From Candidatus Curtissbacteria bacterium (lineage in GTDB: Bacteria > Patescibacteriota > Microgenomatia > Curtissbacterales > GWA2-41-24), in contig JAUYIQ010000056.1 of NCBI GenBank assembly GCA_030688205.1, positions 1-41,419 on the forward strand: a stretch of DNA of 41,419 bases, given 5' to 3'. Position 1 is the stretch's first letter. Each line of letters opens with the position of its first letter. The notes beneath the pieces are model-generated. The model ran no database searches. It was not told the DNA's origin and saw nothing but the letters and a program-made list of their open reading frames with translations. Below are positions 6,560 to 14,635 of the stretch, in pieces. Position numbers and translations under genes: made by a program.

Positions 6560-7042
6560 ATGTATGTAGTATTTGGAATAATTATCCTGATAGCTTCATT
6601 TATTATTGCCCTTATATCACTAATCAGTGAGCAGAAAAAAAACGAGCAGTTTCATTCTGCCATAGATGAAGAATCTAAAGATGCAGTAGCCTCTGAGGAA
6701 GAGCAACAGACTTTGCTGAAGGAAGAAGCGGTAAAGCGGCAAGGTGAAGCTGCTAAACGTCTCGAAGAAATGGTTAAGAAGCAGGAAGCTGCAAATGTTG
6801 CGGATGAGGCCCAGAATTTGGAAAACAGAGATGTGGATCAAGAAATGTTTCCGTGGGAGAAGCCGATTGAGGAGCAACTTAACGAAACAGTAGGTGATTC
6901 GACTGAGGAAATAAAGGTGGAGGAAAAAAGCCCCGCTGAAACATTTGATGATATCACCGCATCTTCTGTTGACGACAGCAGAACTCTAACAGGTGTAATT
7001 GAGATTAGGAGACAGGCAAAGGAAAAGAAAAAAGCAGCTTAA
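6560..7042 (+). CDS. single-pass membrane protein with acidic coiled-coil tail
   Basis: A 160-aa protein. Residues 1-23 form a hydrophobic helix (YVVFGIIILIASFIIALISL). The remainder is highly charged with a Glu/Lys/Ala-rich heptad-like stretch at about 45-80 and an acidic tail ending in KEKKKAA. No enzyme motif is seen and no family is recognised. It lies 5 nt downstream of the LytR_C-domain gene and may be its envelope partner. The stop codon shares TTAA with the stop of the convergent TPR gene inside the 12-bp palindrome CAGCTTAAGCTG. Confidence 0.65.
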   Translation: MYVVFGIIILIASFIIALISLISEQKKNEQFHSAIDEESKDAVASEEEQQTLLKEEAVKRQGEAAKRLEEMVKKQEAANVADEAQNLENRDVDQEMFPWEKPIEEQLNETVGDSTEEIKVEEKSPAETFDDITASSVDDSRTLTGVIEIRRQAKEKKKAA

Positions 7043-7740
7043 GCTGTACCGTCTGTGTCCACGTAGTTGGAGTTTTGAGTTTGAAATGAAGGCTGGTTGG
7101 CAAACTTCTCAGATCTTTGTGTTTCTTTTATAAAAATAGTCAGTGACTTTAGACCTGCGCTTTTGACGTATGCCTCGTACTCGTTACCCCCCGAAATTAG
7201 AGATAACACGCGATGGGCTAAATCATCCGGAAAAGCCCCAAGATATGTGCCGTTGTCCCCAGAGACAGTGATTGAATGGTTTTTGGGGTTGATTTGGACC
7301 TGGTCCCCGCAGTTTAGGGAAGCAAGGACAGACGGCGGGGCCAAGTTTAGCAAATTGACAATTTTGGTTTTGCCGGGTTCGTAGAGAAATACTTGGGATA
7401 AATTGACATATGGTGTCGTGCCAACCGGTTTTGAGAGACCGTTACTTGTTGAGTGACCATCCGTTTTTGCCAACTTCGCTATGTTTTTGAGAGCAATTAT
7501 ATTGTATGGGTCAACCTCAAGCACTTTTTTGTATGTTTTGGTGGCTTTTGTGAGTTCACCCAGACATAAGCAGGCACGGGCAAGACGATTAAGGGCTTCT
7601 ACATTATCCTTTGTACTTCGGAGAATTTTTTCGTTGATTTTAACTGCTTCTTGCCAATCGGAGCATAGAGCTGCAGTTATTGCTGCCTGTGCGAGCGATT
7701 CGGCGTCAGAATCTTGTCTTGCGGCGCCGTATGAATGCAT
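7039..7740 (-). CDS. tetratricopeptide-repeat protein
   Basis: A 233-aa protein. Two TPR units occupy about residues 10-85; the helix-turn-helix pairs around WQEAVKINEKILRS and ATKTYKKVLEVDPYNIIALK have the typical A/G and P positions. The C-terminal half is a separate beta-rich domain (about 115-215, containing DNGTYLGAFPDDLAHRVLSL) that is faintly HIRAN-like; this is unproven. The start at 7740 was chosen because a CATAAT box ends 9 nt upstream. A longer in-frame extension to 8061 would run through the yebC promoter and coding sequence and is rejected. TPR domains mediate protein contacts; the partner is unknown. It is divergent from yebC. Confidence 0.75.
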   Translation of the reverse strand: MHSYGAARQDSDAESLAQAAITAALCSDWQEAVKINEKILRSTKDNVEALNRLARACLCLGELTKATKTYKKVLEVDPYNIIALKNIAKLAKTDGHSTSNGLSKPVGTTPYVNLSQVFLYEPGKTKIVNLLNLAPPSVLASLNCGDQVQINPKNHSITVSGDNGTYLGAFPDDLAHRVLSLISGGNEYEAYVKSAGLKSLTIFIKETQRSEKFANQPSFQTQNSNYVDTDGTA

Positions 7741-7749
7741 GCATCCAAC

Positions 7750-7776
7750 ATTATGATAGTAGTGAAAGTTAGTCAA
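7750..7776 (-). promoter_or_regulatory. promoter for the TPR gene
   Basis: On the minus strand, TTGACT (7776-7771), a short 15-nt spacer and CATAAT (7755-7750) lie before the ATG at 7740 with only 9 nt between. This predicts an almost leaderless mRNA. TAATGT at a spacing of 17 is an alternative reading of the -10. Confidence 0.5.
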
Positions 7777-7838
7777 TGGGTGAAAAAAATGAAACAATGT
7801 TAAAAAAATTGGGGTGATTTTATGTTCAAAAGACTTTG

Positions 7839-7867
7839 TTGAAAATTTTCTGAAATAAACATAAAAT
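7839..7867 (+). promoter_or_regulatory. promoter for yebC, near-leaderless
   Basis: TTGAAA (7839-7844), an exact 17-nt spacer and TAAAAT (7862-7867) are followed by the ATG at 7877 after 9 nt. The leader would be 0-3 nt long. Confidence 0.75.
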
Positions 7868-7876
7868 TGGCACAAT

Positions 7877-8617
7877 ATGAGTGGACATTCAAAATGGTCG
7901 ACGATTAAGCGCCAAAAGGGTGCTACAGACGCCAAACGCGGACAGGTTTTTACAAAGCTTGGAATGGCGATTGCTATTGCAGCGCGTGAGGGTGGAGGAG
8001 GAGATCCGGCTAGCAATTTCAAGCTGAGGCTTGTTATGGAGCAAGCAAGAGCTGCCAACATGCCTAAGGAAAATATTCAGAGGGCTGTTGACAGAGGACT
8101 AGGTAAGGGAGGAGCTGGTCAGTTGGAGTCGGTGGTTTATGAGGGTTATGGTCCCGGAAAGGTAGCTTTTATAGTTGAGGCGGCTACCGATAACAAAAAT
8201 AGAACTACCGGAGAAGTTAAAAGTACGATTGAAAAGTCAGGCGGAAGCTTTGTTTCTCCAGGAACTGTTTCCTGGATGTTTGTTGATGAAGGGGTAATTG
8301 TTATTCCAAAAGAGGAGCGGGCAATGGATGAATTTCTGGATTTGGCAATTGAAGCTGGAGCAGAGGATGTTGCAGACATAGGAGAAGTTGTAGAGATCTA
8401 TACAAAACCTACTACGCTCGAGTCGGTTAAGAGGGTTTTGGAAGAAAAAGGGCTTGTTATACAAAGTGCGGAAATTTCCAAAAAACCTACAACGACGGTT
8501 GAAATTACAGATGAAGCTATTGCCAGGCGAATTGTTGATTTGATGGATAAACTGGAAGAAATGGGTGATGTGGTTCGGGTTCACTCCAACGCAGATTTTG
8601 AAGATAACGTTTTTTAG
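7877..8617 (+). CDS. yebC: YebC/PmpR (TACO1-family) protein
   Basis: A 246-aa protein with the family N-terminus MSGHSKWSTIKRQKG and KRGQVFTKLG, then the NMPKENIQRAVDRGLGKG block and the central VYEGYGPGKVAF motif. Full-length three-domain YebC. The family has been described both as transcriptional regulators (PmpR) and as ribosome-associated factors (mitochondrial TACO1, bacterial YebC) that ease translation of proline-rich stretches, so it may work alongside EF-P, encoded nearby. It is often next to ruvC; here ruvC lies about 9 kb away. It is transcribed alone from a near-leaderless promoter, and its stop overlaps the convergent 67-aa gene. Confidence 0.95.
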   Translation: MSGHSKWSTIKRQKGATDAKRGQVFTKLGMAIAIAAREGGGGDPASNFKLRLVMEQARAANMPKENIQRAVDRGLGKGGAGQLESVVYEGYGPGKVAFIVEAATDNKNRTTGEVKSTIEKSGGSFVSPGTVSWMFVDEGVIVIPKEERAMDEFLDLAIEAGAEDVADIGEVVEIYTKPTTLESVKRVLEEKGLVIQSAEISKKPTTTVEITDEAIARRIVDLMDKLEEMGDVVRVHSNADFEDNVF

Positions 8618-8817
8618 CCTTGTGGCAATGCGAGCTCTGCAGGGTCAGGAATTATTCTTATTTTTCTTCCAGTCCGAGTTGTTAGGAAGGGTTTATATCC
8701 GCTTACATCGAATAGGTTTGTGGGATTGGTTAGGTCGGGTTTTGTCCCAGTTTCGACTTTTTGGCCATTACCAATAGCCATTCTTTTACCACCGTCGCCG
8801 TTAGCTTCTGGTGTCAT
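8614..8817 (-). CDS. hypothetical small protein, 67 aa
   Basis: The N-terminal half is polar and Gly/Asn/Thr-rich (MTPEANGDGGKRMAIGNGQK). The C-terminal half is more ordered and basic (SGYKPFLTTRTGRKIRIIP), ending DPAELALPQG. A TATCAT -10 box ends 7 nt before the ATG, the same arrangement as other first genes here, and codon choice looks coding. It ends with a 4-nt overlap onto the yebC stop. No family is recognised. Confidence 0.5.
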   Translation of the reverse strand: MTPEANGDGGKRMAIGNGQKVETGTKPDLTNPTNLFDVSGYKPFLTTRTGRKIRIIPDPAELALPQG

Positions 8818-8824
8818 GGCTTTT

Positions 8825-8830
8825 ATGATA
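8825..8830 (-). promoter_or_regulatory. -10 box for the 67-aa protein gene
   Basis: TATCAT on the minus strand ends 7 nt before the ATG at 8817; no clear -35 box is seen. It predicts a leaderless mRNA. Confidence 0.4.
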
Positions 8831-8898
8831 AAGAAAAAAAGGGCTGTTTGCTTGACATGAAGCTAACAAAGTCATGACCTAAATCAGACGAATTTTTG

Positions 8899-9966
8899 CT
8901 AGCTGACAAGTTTGGCGGCCCCCAGTATTTCACTGTCTTCAATTTTGGCGAATTTAGTTCTGTATTCCGGCGCGAGTTGCTTTAAATACCTTTCTATTTT
9001 TGGTCTGAGGCTGTGCCAGAACAGGCTTCCTTCCATAACAAAAACGAGGTCTCTTTGGGAAAAATCGGTGATTGCTGCCATTGCCGAAGCAACGAGTCCT
9101 GCAGATTTCTCAAAAAGATAACGGGCGATTTCTGAAGGCTCGCCCAGGTTTTTGTTGGCAAGGGCATTTAACTGAGCGGTTGAGGTAATCTGTTTGTGCT
9201 GTATGTTTTTGTTTTTGAGGATTTGGTCAAATTGCTTAAAAAGATAAGCACCCGCAGTTTCTTTTTCAAAAAGATATTTGTTTTTTTGTGTTGACTGGCG
9301 GTCAATCTGTTTTGTTTCTTCGCTGACTGGGAATTTATCGAAATTACCGGACTCCAAGTTTACGAGCTGTTCACTATCTAAAAAGATTGAAAAGTTAATA
9401 CCTGTGCCTACAACGCCTGCCGCAATCTGATTCCATGAATATTGGGTAAGCGCGGAGAGTAATAAGGCTATGGTGTCGTTGGCTACTGCCACTTTAATTG
9501 CCTTTTTTGATTTTTGAAGAATATAGTTTTCAATTTCTTCGCCAACTTTTTTTCCTGTAAGACCATCGAACAGATGTTCTTTCGTGCCGGAGATAAGAAC
9601 TCCGTCAAGTCGACTGTCTCGAAGAATTGGTTTTATGGGAAAGGTGAAATTGAGAGCAAGAGTTTTTGTTTCCTCATCGAGATTTTTCCTGATAAACTCT
9701 AAAAAATCAGCCTTCGTTTTGAAAGTACTTGCGTACATTTCCTGTTTTTGCAGAATTTTTAATTTTCCACTTTGGTATTTAACTTTTGCTTCTTTGCAGA
9801 CCGTACCGCCAGTTACAATCACTTGAAAAATTTCGTTTTCTTTCACTATTTTTGTTTGTGGAAGCTGATGAACTATAAAGGCAAGGCTGGTTTCTTTGCC
9901 TGTTTTGGCTGCCTTTAATTCTTTAAGGAAATTATTACGGACTGTTTTTAATGTTTTGATGTCCAT
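8899..9966 (-). CDS. hexokinase-family protein
   Basis: A 355-aa protein related to eukaryote-type hexokinases rather than to bacterial ROK glucokinases. Recognisable blocks are TGGT (52-55, phosphate-1 position, although the preceding catalytic-loop Asp of LDLGGT appears to be Val), ALNFTFP (104-110) followed by GVLISGTK (substrate loop), ANDTIALLL (162-170) with the catalytic-base Asp164, VVGTGINFSIF (185-195, phosphate-2), and a C-terminal FVMEGSLFW (adenosine pocket region). It is shorter than the about 450-aa eukaryotic domain. The expected reaction is ATP-dependent hexose 6-phosphorylation, but the altered phosphate-1 motif leaves this open. It is the last gene of a HAD phosphatase / unknown / hexokinase-like group, separated from its neighbour by 2 nt. 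Confidence 0.75.
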   Translation of the reverse strand: MDIKTLKTVRNNFLKELKAAKTGKETSLAFIVHQLPQTKIVKENEIFQVIVTGGTVCKEAKVKYQSGKLKILQKQEMYASTFKTKADFLEFIRKNLDEETKTLALNFTFPIKPILRDSRLDGVLISGTKEHLFDGLTGKKVGEEIENYILQKSKKAIKVAVANDTIALLLSALTQYSWNQIAAGVVGTGINFSIFLDSEQLVNLESGNFDKFPVSEETKQIDRQSTQKNKYLFEKETAGAYLFKQFDQILKNKNIQHKQITSTAQLNALANKNLGEPSEIARYLFEKSAGLVASAMAAITDFSQRDLVFVMEGSLFWHSLRPKIERYLKQLAPEYRTKFAKIEDSEILGAAKLVS

Positions 9967-9968
9967 AT

Positions 9969-10745
9969 TTAATATATTCTGGCTGTTTGTGGAACGTTAT
10001 TTGTATATTCAGCAGTTCTAACTGGTGAAAAGTCAACGTCTATTCCTTGTTGTAGAAGACCAAGCCAAACTCCGCCTACACAGCCTTGTGTTACCAGATC
10101 CTGATTTGCTAAAAAGTTATCAACTGCAAGTCGGGCGTCTTGTCCAATTTTATCTCTTATTCTGTCTGCATAACATCTTATACTGTCGTGGAATTGTTCG
10201 AAAGGCAGAGATTTATTTTGTGGGTCTAGAGGGTTGAATACTGAAAAAAATCTTGAGTACTCGGTATCAGCTGAATCAAAGTGAAGTCTAAGTCCTCCAA
10301 CTTGGGCAGTTTTGGTACCAGCCTGTTTTAATATGTCTCCTATTTCTTGCCATGTTAGATCTGGTCTTGCCCGATAGATACCGTCCTCGTCTTTGTGCAG
10401 TAGGCTTATGGGTTCTGGAGTGCAGTAGTAAGTTTTAACAAAATAAAGCGTTCCGGAATGGGGTATTCTAATAGGTAGCTCGTCGATATCGCGGGATGCT
10501 TCAAACACTAAAAGCGGACTTCCATTTGCCAAGCTGCTTGCAATAAATTCGTCCCTTTGTTGTTGGTAAGCTTGCGGGCTTTCGTATTTTCCTGCGAAAA
10601 GACCATCAGTGTTGCTTGCAAAAAAAGGATGAACAAGAACTTGGAGCGTGCCATCGGTATTCTGAAGTCCACTTTTAAGAGGTGTGAGTTCTTCTGCAGA
10701 TGCTTTTTGTAAATCGACTAGTGTTAGTTGGGAAAGTTTTTCCAT
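9969..10745 (-). CDS. hypothetical protein, 258 aa
   Basis: A soluble protein with no membrane segment or signal peptide. Notable stretches are VLVHPFFASNTDGLFAG near residues 36-52, VGGLRLHFDS near 149-158, and GCVGGVWLGLLQQGIDVDF near 221-239; the conserved-looking His and Asp residues could be catalytic, but no family is recognised. It sits 31 nt after the HAD phosphatase and 2 nt before the hexokinase-family gene, so it is probably co-transcribed, and a role in sugar or sugar-phosphate metabolism is only a guess from context. Confidence 0.7.
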   Translation of the reverse strand: MEKLSQLTLVDLQKASAEELTPLKSGLQNTDGTLQVLVHPFFASNTDGLFAGKYESPQAYQQQRDEFIASSLANGSPLLVFEASRDIDELPIRIPHSGTLYFVKTYYCTPEPISLLHKDEDGIYRARPDLTWQEIGDILKQAGTKTAQVGGLRLHFDSADTEYSRFFSVFNPLDPQNKSLPFEQFHDSIRCYADRIRDKIGQDARLAVDNFLANQDLVTQGCVGGVWLGLLQQGIDVDFSPVRTAEYTNNVPQTARIY

Positions 10746-10776
10746 TGACTGTTTCTATATTTAAAATATTTGCTTT

Positions 10777-11862
10777 TCAAGCGCGGGTGCTATAAGAGAG
10801 TGATTGTGAGGGGAATCCTTCTACATATTGTCCAACAGCTGGAACTTTTTGGGAGATTTCACGAAGCTTATTTTTAATATCGTACCAATCTTCATAAGTA
10901 AAATATAATGCACCGGCTGCTCTTCTAAGTTCTCTTTCAAAACGGCTGTCTTTTAAGGCAAAGTAAAAAGCAATTTGATCTTTGGCATCAATTGCAGCTT
11001 TATCCGATGCGCCGTCGCCTATGTATATTACTGCTCTTTCGGGATCGTCAACTGCTTCTTTCTGAATGACTGCTGCTTTTTCCGCAGATATTACAGAGTC
11101 AGCTTCAATACCCCAGATTTTGAAGTCATGGGGGATTGGAATACGTTCAAAAGTGCCTTTAACAGATAAAGCGGCGTTTGCGGTTATGATTCTTACCGGT
11201 ACGTCTTCTTCTATAAAGCCTGTGAATGATTCTTGGACTCCGTTACGCAGGTGTGAAATCCGGCCATAGTTTAAATATTGTTCGGGGTAATTGGTTATAG
11301 TTGGTTTGAATGTGGCCGGGTGCATGTTGATTAAGGCTGTTTTGAACTCAATGTCTTTAACTGCCTGAAGGGCTACATCAAAGGTAAAGGCTACGGGAAA
11401 CCCTGGTTTTACTCCGTCTACCATCTGAATTACGTCCTCATCGGTTATCGTGCCGTCGAAGTCGGAAACAATCTTTATCCCGTGCAGAGATGTTGCGAGT
11501 CTTGAAGCTGCTCTTTGTTCGGGAGTGCGTGCAGGTAGTTGGTCTGCAATTTCATATCTATCTTTAATTCTGGCTAGCAGTTTTTGGCTTTCGGGTGTTT
11601 GAAGTCCTTCCACAAACTCTTTGTTTGCGGCAAACAGCGTTTCTGCAGCATCACGTAAGTGAGGCATAACAACTTTACCTGTGAGGTGTTCCTGGAGCTG
11701 CTGGGCGCTTGCATGAGTTCGTACAAGCCAGCCCGTAAGCCTTAAAATGTTGTTATAGTGTGCCTGGATAGCGTCAGGATGATATGGGTCGATTTCCGTA
11801 AGACCTATTAAATCGGCTCCTTGTGGGAGCCCATCTGACGTACCTGTGTTACGTTCGGTCAT
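10777..11862 (-). CDS. HAD-superfamily phosphatase
   Basis: A 361-aa protein. The N-terminal about 125 residues are a helical extension of unknown role. The HAD core then follows in order: motif I VSDFDGTIT with nucleophile D134 and D136, motif II VRIITANA, motif III Lys in ISAEKAAVIQ, and motif IV YIGDGASDKAAID. The large cap between motifs I and II and the GDGASD form of motif IV suggest the phosphoserine-phosphatase/MtnX side of the superfamily, acting on a small phosphorylated metabolite. It is the first gene of the three-gene minus-strand group and is divergent from the wHTH regulator. Substrate is unknown. Confidence 0.8.
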   Translation of the reverse strand: MTERNTGTSDGLPQGADLIGLTEIDPYHPDAIQAHYNNILRLTGWLVRTHASAQQLQEHLTGKVVMPHLRDAAETLFAANKEFVEGLQTPESQKLLARIKDRYEIADQLPARTPEQRAASRLATSLHGIKIVSDFDGTITDEDVIQMVDGVKPGFPVAFTFDVALQAVKDIEFKTALINMHPATFKPTITNYPEQYLNYGRISHLRNGVQESFTGFIEEDVPVRIITANAALSVKGTFERIPIPHDFKIWGIEADSVISAEKAAVIQKEAVDDPERAVIYIGDGASDKAAIDAKDQIAFYFALKDSRFERELRRAAGALYFTYEDWYDIKNKLREISQKVPAVGQYVEGFPSQSLSYSTRA

Positions 11863-11954
11863 GTATAACTGTGGTAATGATACTGTAGGCTGAACATTTG
11901 CGCTTGACGATTCTCTGATTTAATCCTGACAAAATGAGGCTAGTTTAAGCTGAC

Positions 11955-13310
11955 ATGGCTTTGTCTTGCGCGTATCTGCTCATAAGAAGTATGATTGTGA
12001 GTGTGCACAACACACCGGTTGAGGCCTCATACCCTTTAGAATTTCGTGTGGAAGAAGCAAAAAACCTTGGAGAGCAGCTCAGGTTCAGGCATAACGTCGA
12101 GCTTGTGGGTATGAAGCACGTTGGAATCGGTAACTTCCTGAGCTATTTTCTCAACCATGCCGGGGTTGTAGACAGGTTTATAAACCACGGAGAAAAACAC
12201 CTTTTTATCACGGTAGACCTCAATGATCTGGTTGAGCGTGAAATTCATCCCTTTTGGGTTCTTTTATTTAAGCGAGTTGTAGATAGCTGCGAAAGCATTG
12301 AAATTGATCTTGCTGACAAAAAAGAAATTTCCTCGCTGTTTTTAAGTTCTATCCAGTCCCAAGACTTGTTTTCAACCATTGAAAATTTGAAAAAATCCTT
12401 GAATCTTATTGTCAAAAACGATTTTCTGCCGACTATTTTCTTGCTTCGTCTTGACAGGCTCAAAGACGTATTTAACGAGGAGTTTTTTAGCAATTTGGAA
12501 GGGCTTGTCGATGCAACCGGCCAAAAGCTAGCGTATGTTTTTACAAGTTACAGATCTTTAGGAGAAATAGCACAACCTTTTTTCGAAAAGAAATACCCGA
12601 CGCTTTTTCCAAATAAGATTTATGTGAAACCTGCAGGGGAGAGTGATACACAAATCATATTTAAAACATTTGAGAAAAAATATGAACTTGTATTAGATAA
12701 GGTCATTTTAAAGAAAATTTTTGATCTTTCTGCGGGTCATGTTCAGTATCTTCAGCTTTCGCTTCTGATACTCAAGCAAAAAATCGGAGATAATTCGGTA
12801 GATGCCAGTCGCCTGATGGCAACTATTGCAGCCGACGAAAGAGTCAATTTGCTTTCAGAGGAAATCTGGGAAAGTTTGACACGGGAAGAGCAAGAAGTTC
12901 TGAAAAAAATAAGGACGGGGAAAAGTATCGGTGAGCTGGAGAAGAAAAAAGCGCAGTATTTATGGGATTGTGGAGTTGTGAGTGCAAAAAACAGTCAGAT
13001 AGCAATTTTTAATCCCTTGTTCGAAAATTATCTTAAAGGAAGTGATGTTAAAGGGGATCGAATTGAGGCTGTTGAATTTACCAAAAAAGAGAATTTACTT
13101 TTTCTTCTTTTGAAGGAGTCTGTAGGTGAAGTATGCGAGAGGGAAAAAATAATAAAGACTGTTTGGCCGGAATATGAAGAAGTGGGAGTTTCCGATTGGA
13201 CAATAGACAGGCTAGTTGCAAGACTGAGGAATAAATTGAAGCAACAAAATAGTCCGTACACAATTAAAACCATCAAAACAAGAGGTTATATGTTGGTTGA
13301 GGAGAGTTAA
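11955..13310 (+). CDS. degenerate P-loop ATPase-like protein with C-terminal OmpR-type winged helix
   Basis: Up to 451 aa; Met13 (ATG at 11991) is an equally possible start. Residues about 45-330 look like a STAND/AAA-type module: a strand then GMKHVGIGNF at the Walker A position (the Lys of GK[ST] is Asn), and two Walker B-like strands (HLFITVDLND, PTIFLLRLDRL). The last about 75 residues form an OmpR/PhoB-type DNA-binding winged helix, with a recognition region near SDWTIDRLVARLRNKL and the wing ending IKTIKTRGYMLVEES. There is no receiver domain. Such fusions are presumably transcription regulators; the lost Walker A Lys suggests a binding or scaffold role rather than ATP hydrolysis. It is followed after 2 nt by a methyltransferase. 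Confidence 0.75.
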   Translation: MALSCAYLLIRSMIVSVHNTPVEASYPLEFRVEEAKNLGEQLRFRHNVELVGMKHVGIGNFLSYFLNHAGVVDRFINHGEKHLFITVDLNDLVEREIHPFWVLLFKRVVDSCESIEIDLADKKEISSLFLSSIQSQDLFSTIENLKKSLNLIVKNDFLPTIFLLRLDRLKDVFNEEFFSNLEGLVDATGQKLAYVFTSYRSLGEIAQPFFEKKYPTLFPNKIYVKPAGESDTQIIFKTFEKKYELVLDKVILKKIFDLSAGHVQYLQLSLLILKQKIGDNSVDASRLMATIAADERVNLLSEEIWESLTREEQEVLKKIRTGKSIGELEKKKAQYLWDCGVVSAKNSQIAIFNPLFENYLKGSDVKGDRIEAVEFTKKENLLFLLLKESVGEVCEREKIIKTVWPEYEEVGVSDWTIDRLVARLRNKLKQQNSPYTIKTIKTRGYMLVEES

Positions 13311-13317
13311 ATATGCC
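13296..13317 (+). repeat. 22-nt exact direct repeat, copy 1
   Basis: It begins GTTGAGGAGAG and ends at the ATGCC start of the methyltransferase. It is identical to 14073-14094 and covers the Shine-Dalgarno sequence and start codon in both copies. In this copy it also encodes the C-terminus of the upstream regulator. Confidence 0.9.
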
Positions 13318-13996
13318 GAAAGAAACGATAGTTGATATAGGTTGCGGACAAAAAAATAACTTATGGCTTTACGGGTTTTATGAAGAGCCAACAGTAGGTG
13401 TAGATTTCTGTAGGGAATTTCTTCAAAGGAGGGCTGGAGACGGAAATCTTGTAACTGGAGATAGTGCAAATTTGCCACTTGTTTCTAATTGTGCCGACAA
13501 GGTTTTTGTCATCCACGTTTTAGAGCATGTTGATGCGCTTAGTGGTACATTAGACGAAATCGGCCGTGTTTTAAAATCAGGAGGGGAGCTTACTGTTGCT
13601 GTACCGCATAAACGCTTTGAAAGAGTCATGGGTAGTATAGATCCAGATTACCATGGGCCGAATATGCATTTGAGAATAGTGAAAGAAGAAGATTTAACTG
13701 AAGAACTTCAGAGTAGAGATTTTGAAATAGAAGAGGTAAAAACGAGAGGCTTTTGGGGAGCTGCTTATATAACAGCTGCGTCATTCCTACATCTTAAGAT
13801 CCTGAAAGACAGGAAGATGGAAGCGCAGAGCGGGTACCTTGTGAAAGGTGATGATGGACAAATAACAGAAGGAGTGAGGGGAGAAACCGGGAAAATGTTA
13901 AAGTTTGCTAGAAGTTTTTTAACAAAAAATCCCATATTTTCAATATTGGACAAAGTTTATCCGTTTGAAACTTACGTTAGAGCAGTAAAGAGGTAG
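13313..13996 (+). CDS. class I SAM-dependent methyltransferase
   Basis: A 227-aa protein with a Rossmann-type methyltransferase core: motif I VDIGCGQ (7-13), an acidic residue ending strand 2 (VGVDF), VLEHVDA near residue 69, and GRVLKSGGELTVAVP near 84-99, as in the Methyltransf_11 family. The substrate is unknown; similar proteins act on small molecules, quinones or glycans. A strong GGAGAG Shine-Dalgarno sequence, which lies inside the last codons of the upstream regulator, precedes the ATG. The start region is duplicated exactly (22 nt) in front of the next gene. Confidence 0.85.
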   Translation: MPKETIVDIGCGQKNNLWLYGFYEEPTVGVDFCREFLQRRAGDGNLVTGDSANLPLVSNCADKVFVIHVLEHVDALSGTLDEIGRVLKSGGELTVAVPHKRFERVMGSIDPDYHGPNMHLRIVKEEDLTEELQSRDFEIEEVKTRGFWGAAYITAASFLHLKILKDRKMEAQSGYLVKGDDGQITEGVRGETGKMLKFARSFLTKNPIFSILDKVYPFETYVRAVKR

Positions 13997-14072
13997 ATGT
14001 GAGCGATTTAGTTTCTAACTATAAAAAAGATTTATGTTTAGCTTAATGGTTGAAAGGTTTTGCGATAAGGGA

Positions 14073-14094
14073 GTTGAGGAGAGTTAAATATGCC
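14073..14094 (+). repeat. 22-nt exact direct repeat, copy 2
   Basis: Identical to 13296-13317; here it is wholly noncoding up to the ATG of the 181-aa protein. It looks like a copy of the first translation-initiation region. Confidence 0.9.
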
Positions 14095-14635
14095 TGCTGA
14101 AATTTTGACGGAATCAGGGACATTGTTGCTACCACCTCAGGAGGCTCTTGCGCATATATCCTCGACAAATCGCTTTGCCAGAATTGTCATTGAAGTTTTA
14201 AGAAAAGGAGCTGAATTCAAGGACCAGACAGCAGAGTTGACCAGACATTACAATCGAAGTATCAGGAATTTTCGTGATTTGTTACGTTTTGATTGCGAGG
14301 TGCCGATTGGAGACTCGGATCAAACCGCACATATTGCCATTGTTTCTGAGAGAACACCAAAAGAATCGAAATCGTTTCCATTGACAGATGGCGTTGTGGA
14401 TTTTTTCTTATCTCCGACTAAATCTGCCGGGTTTCGCGGTAGCCACAAGTTAGCCCAAATAACAACTTCGCCGGATAAAATTTCCCTTCCGGAATTTAGA
14501 TTTGATTTGTCATCGAATTTTGGCAAATTCGCAACGGATTTTATTGCGAGGCTTGCTGCCAGGCTGAATGAAATTAGAGAAGATATTTCGGGTGATCCTA
14601 CCCAGACGCCTCTTGCGGAGCCAAATCCATCCTAA
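14090..14635 (+). CDS. hypothetical protein, 181 aa
   Basis: A soluble protein with no recognised family. The N-terminal third is helical (ALAHISSTNRFARIVIEVLR, then a run of charged residues); the middle is beta-rich, and the C-terminal tail is disordered and Pro-rich (GDPTQTPLAEPNPS). It has a strong Shine-Dalgarno sequence and is probably the third gene of the regulator/methyltransferase unit after a 93-nt gap that holds nothing else recognisable. Its last 38 nt overlap the convergent GNAT gene, which is unusual and means the Pro-rich tail is antisense to the GNAT C-terminus. Confidence 0.65.
   Translation: MPAEILTESGTLLLPPQEALAHISSTNRFARIVIEVLRKGAEFKDQTAELTRHYNRSIRNFRDLLRFDCEVPIGDSDQTAHIAIVSERTPKESKSFPLTDGVVDFFLSPTKSAGFRGSHKLAQITTSPDKISLPEFRFDLSSNFGKFATDFIARLAARLNEIREDISGDPTQTPLAEPNPS

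Noticed and set aside
7741..8061. Upstream extension of the TPR protein
   Set aside because: It would run through the yebC promoter and first codons on the other strand; the residues do not resemble TPR or a signal peptide, and the ATG at 7740 has its own promoter.
11904..11909. TTGACG as -35 box for the wHTH regulator
   Set aside because: No acceptable -10 hexamer occurs at 16-18 nt; the promoter of this gene is left unassigned.
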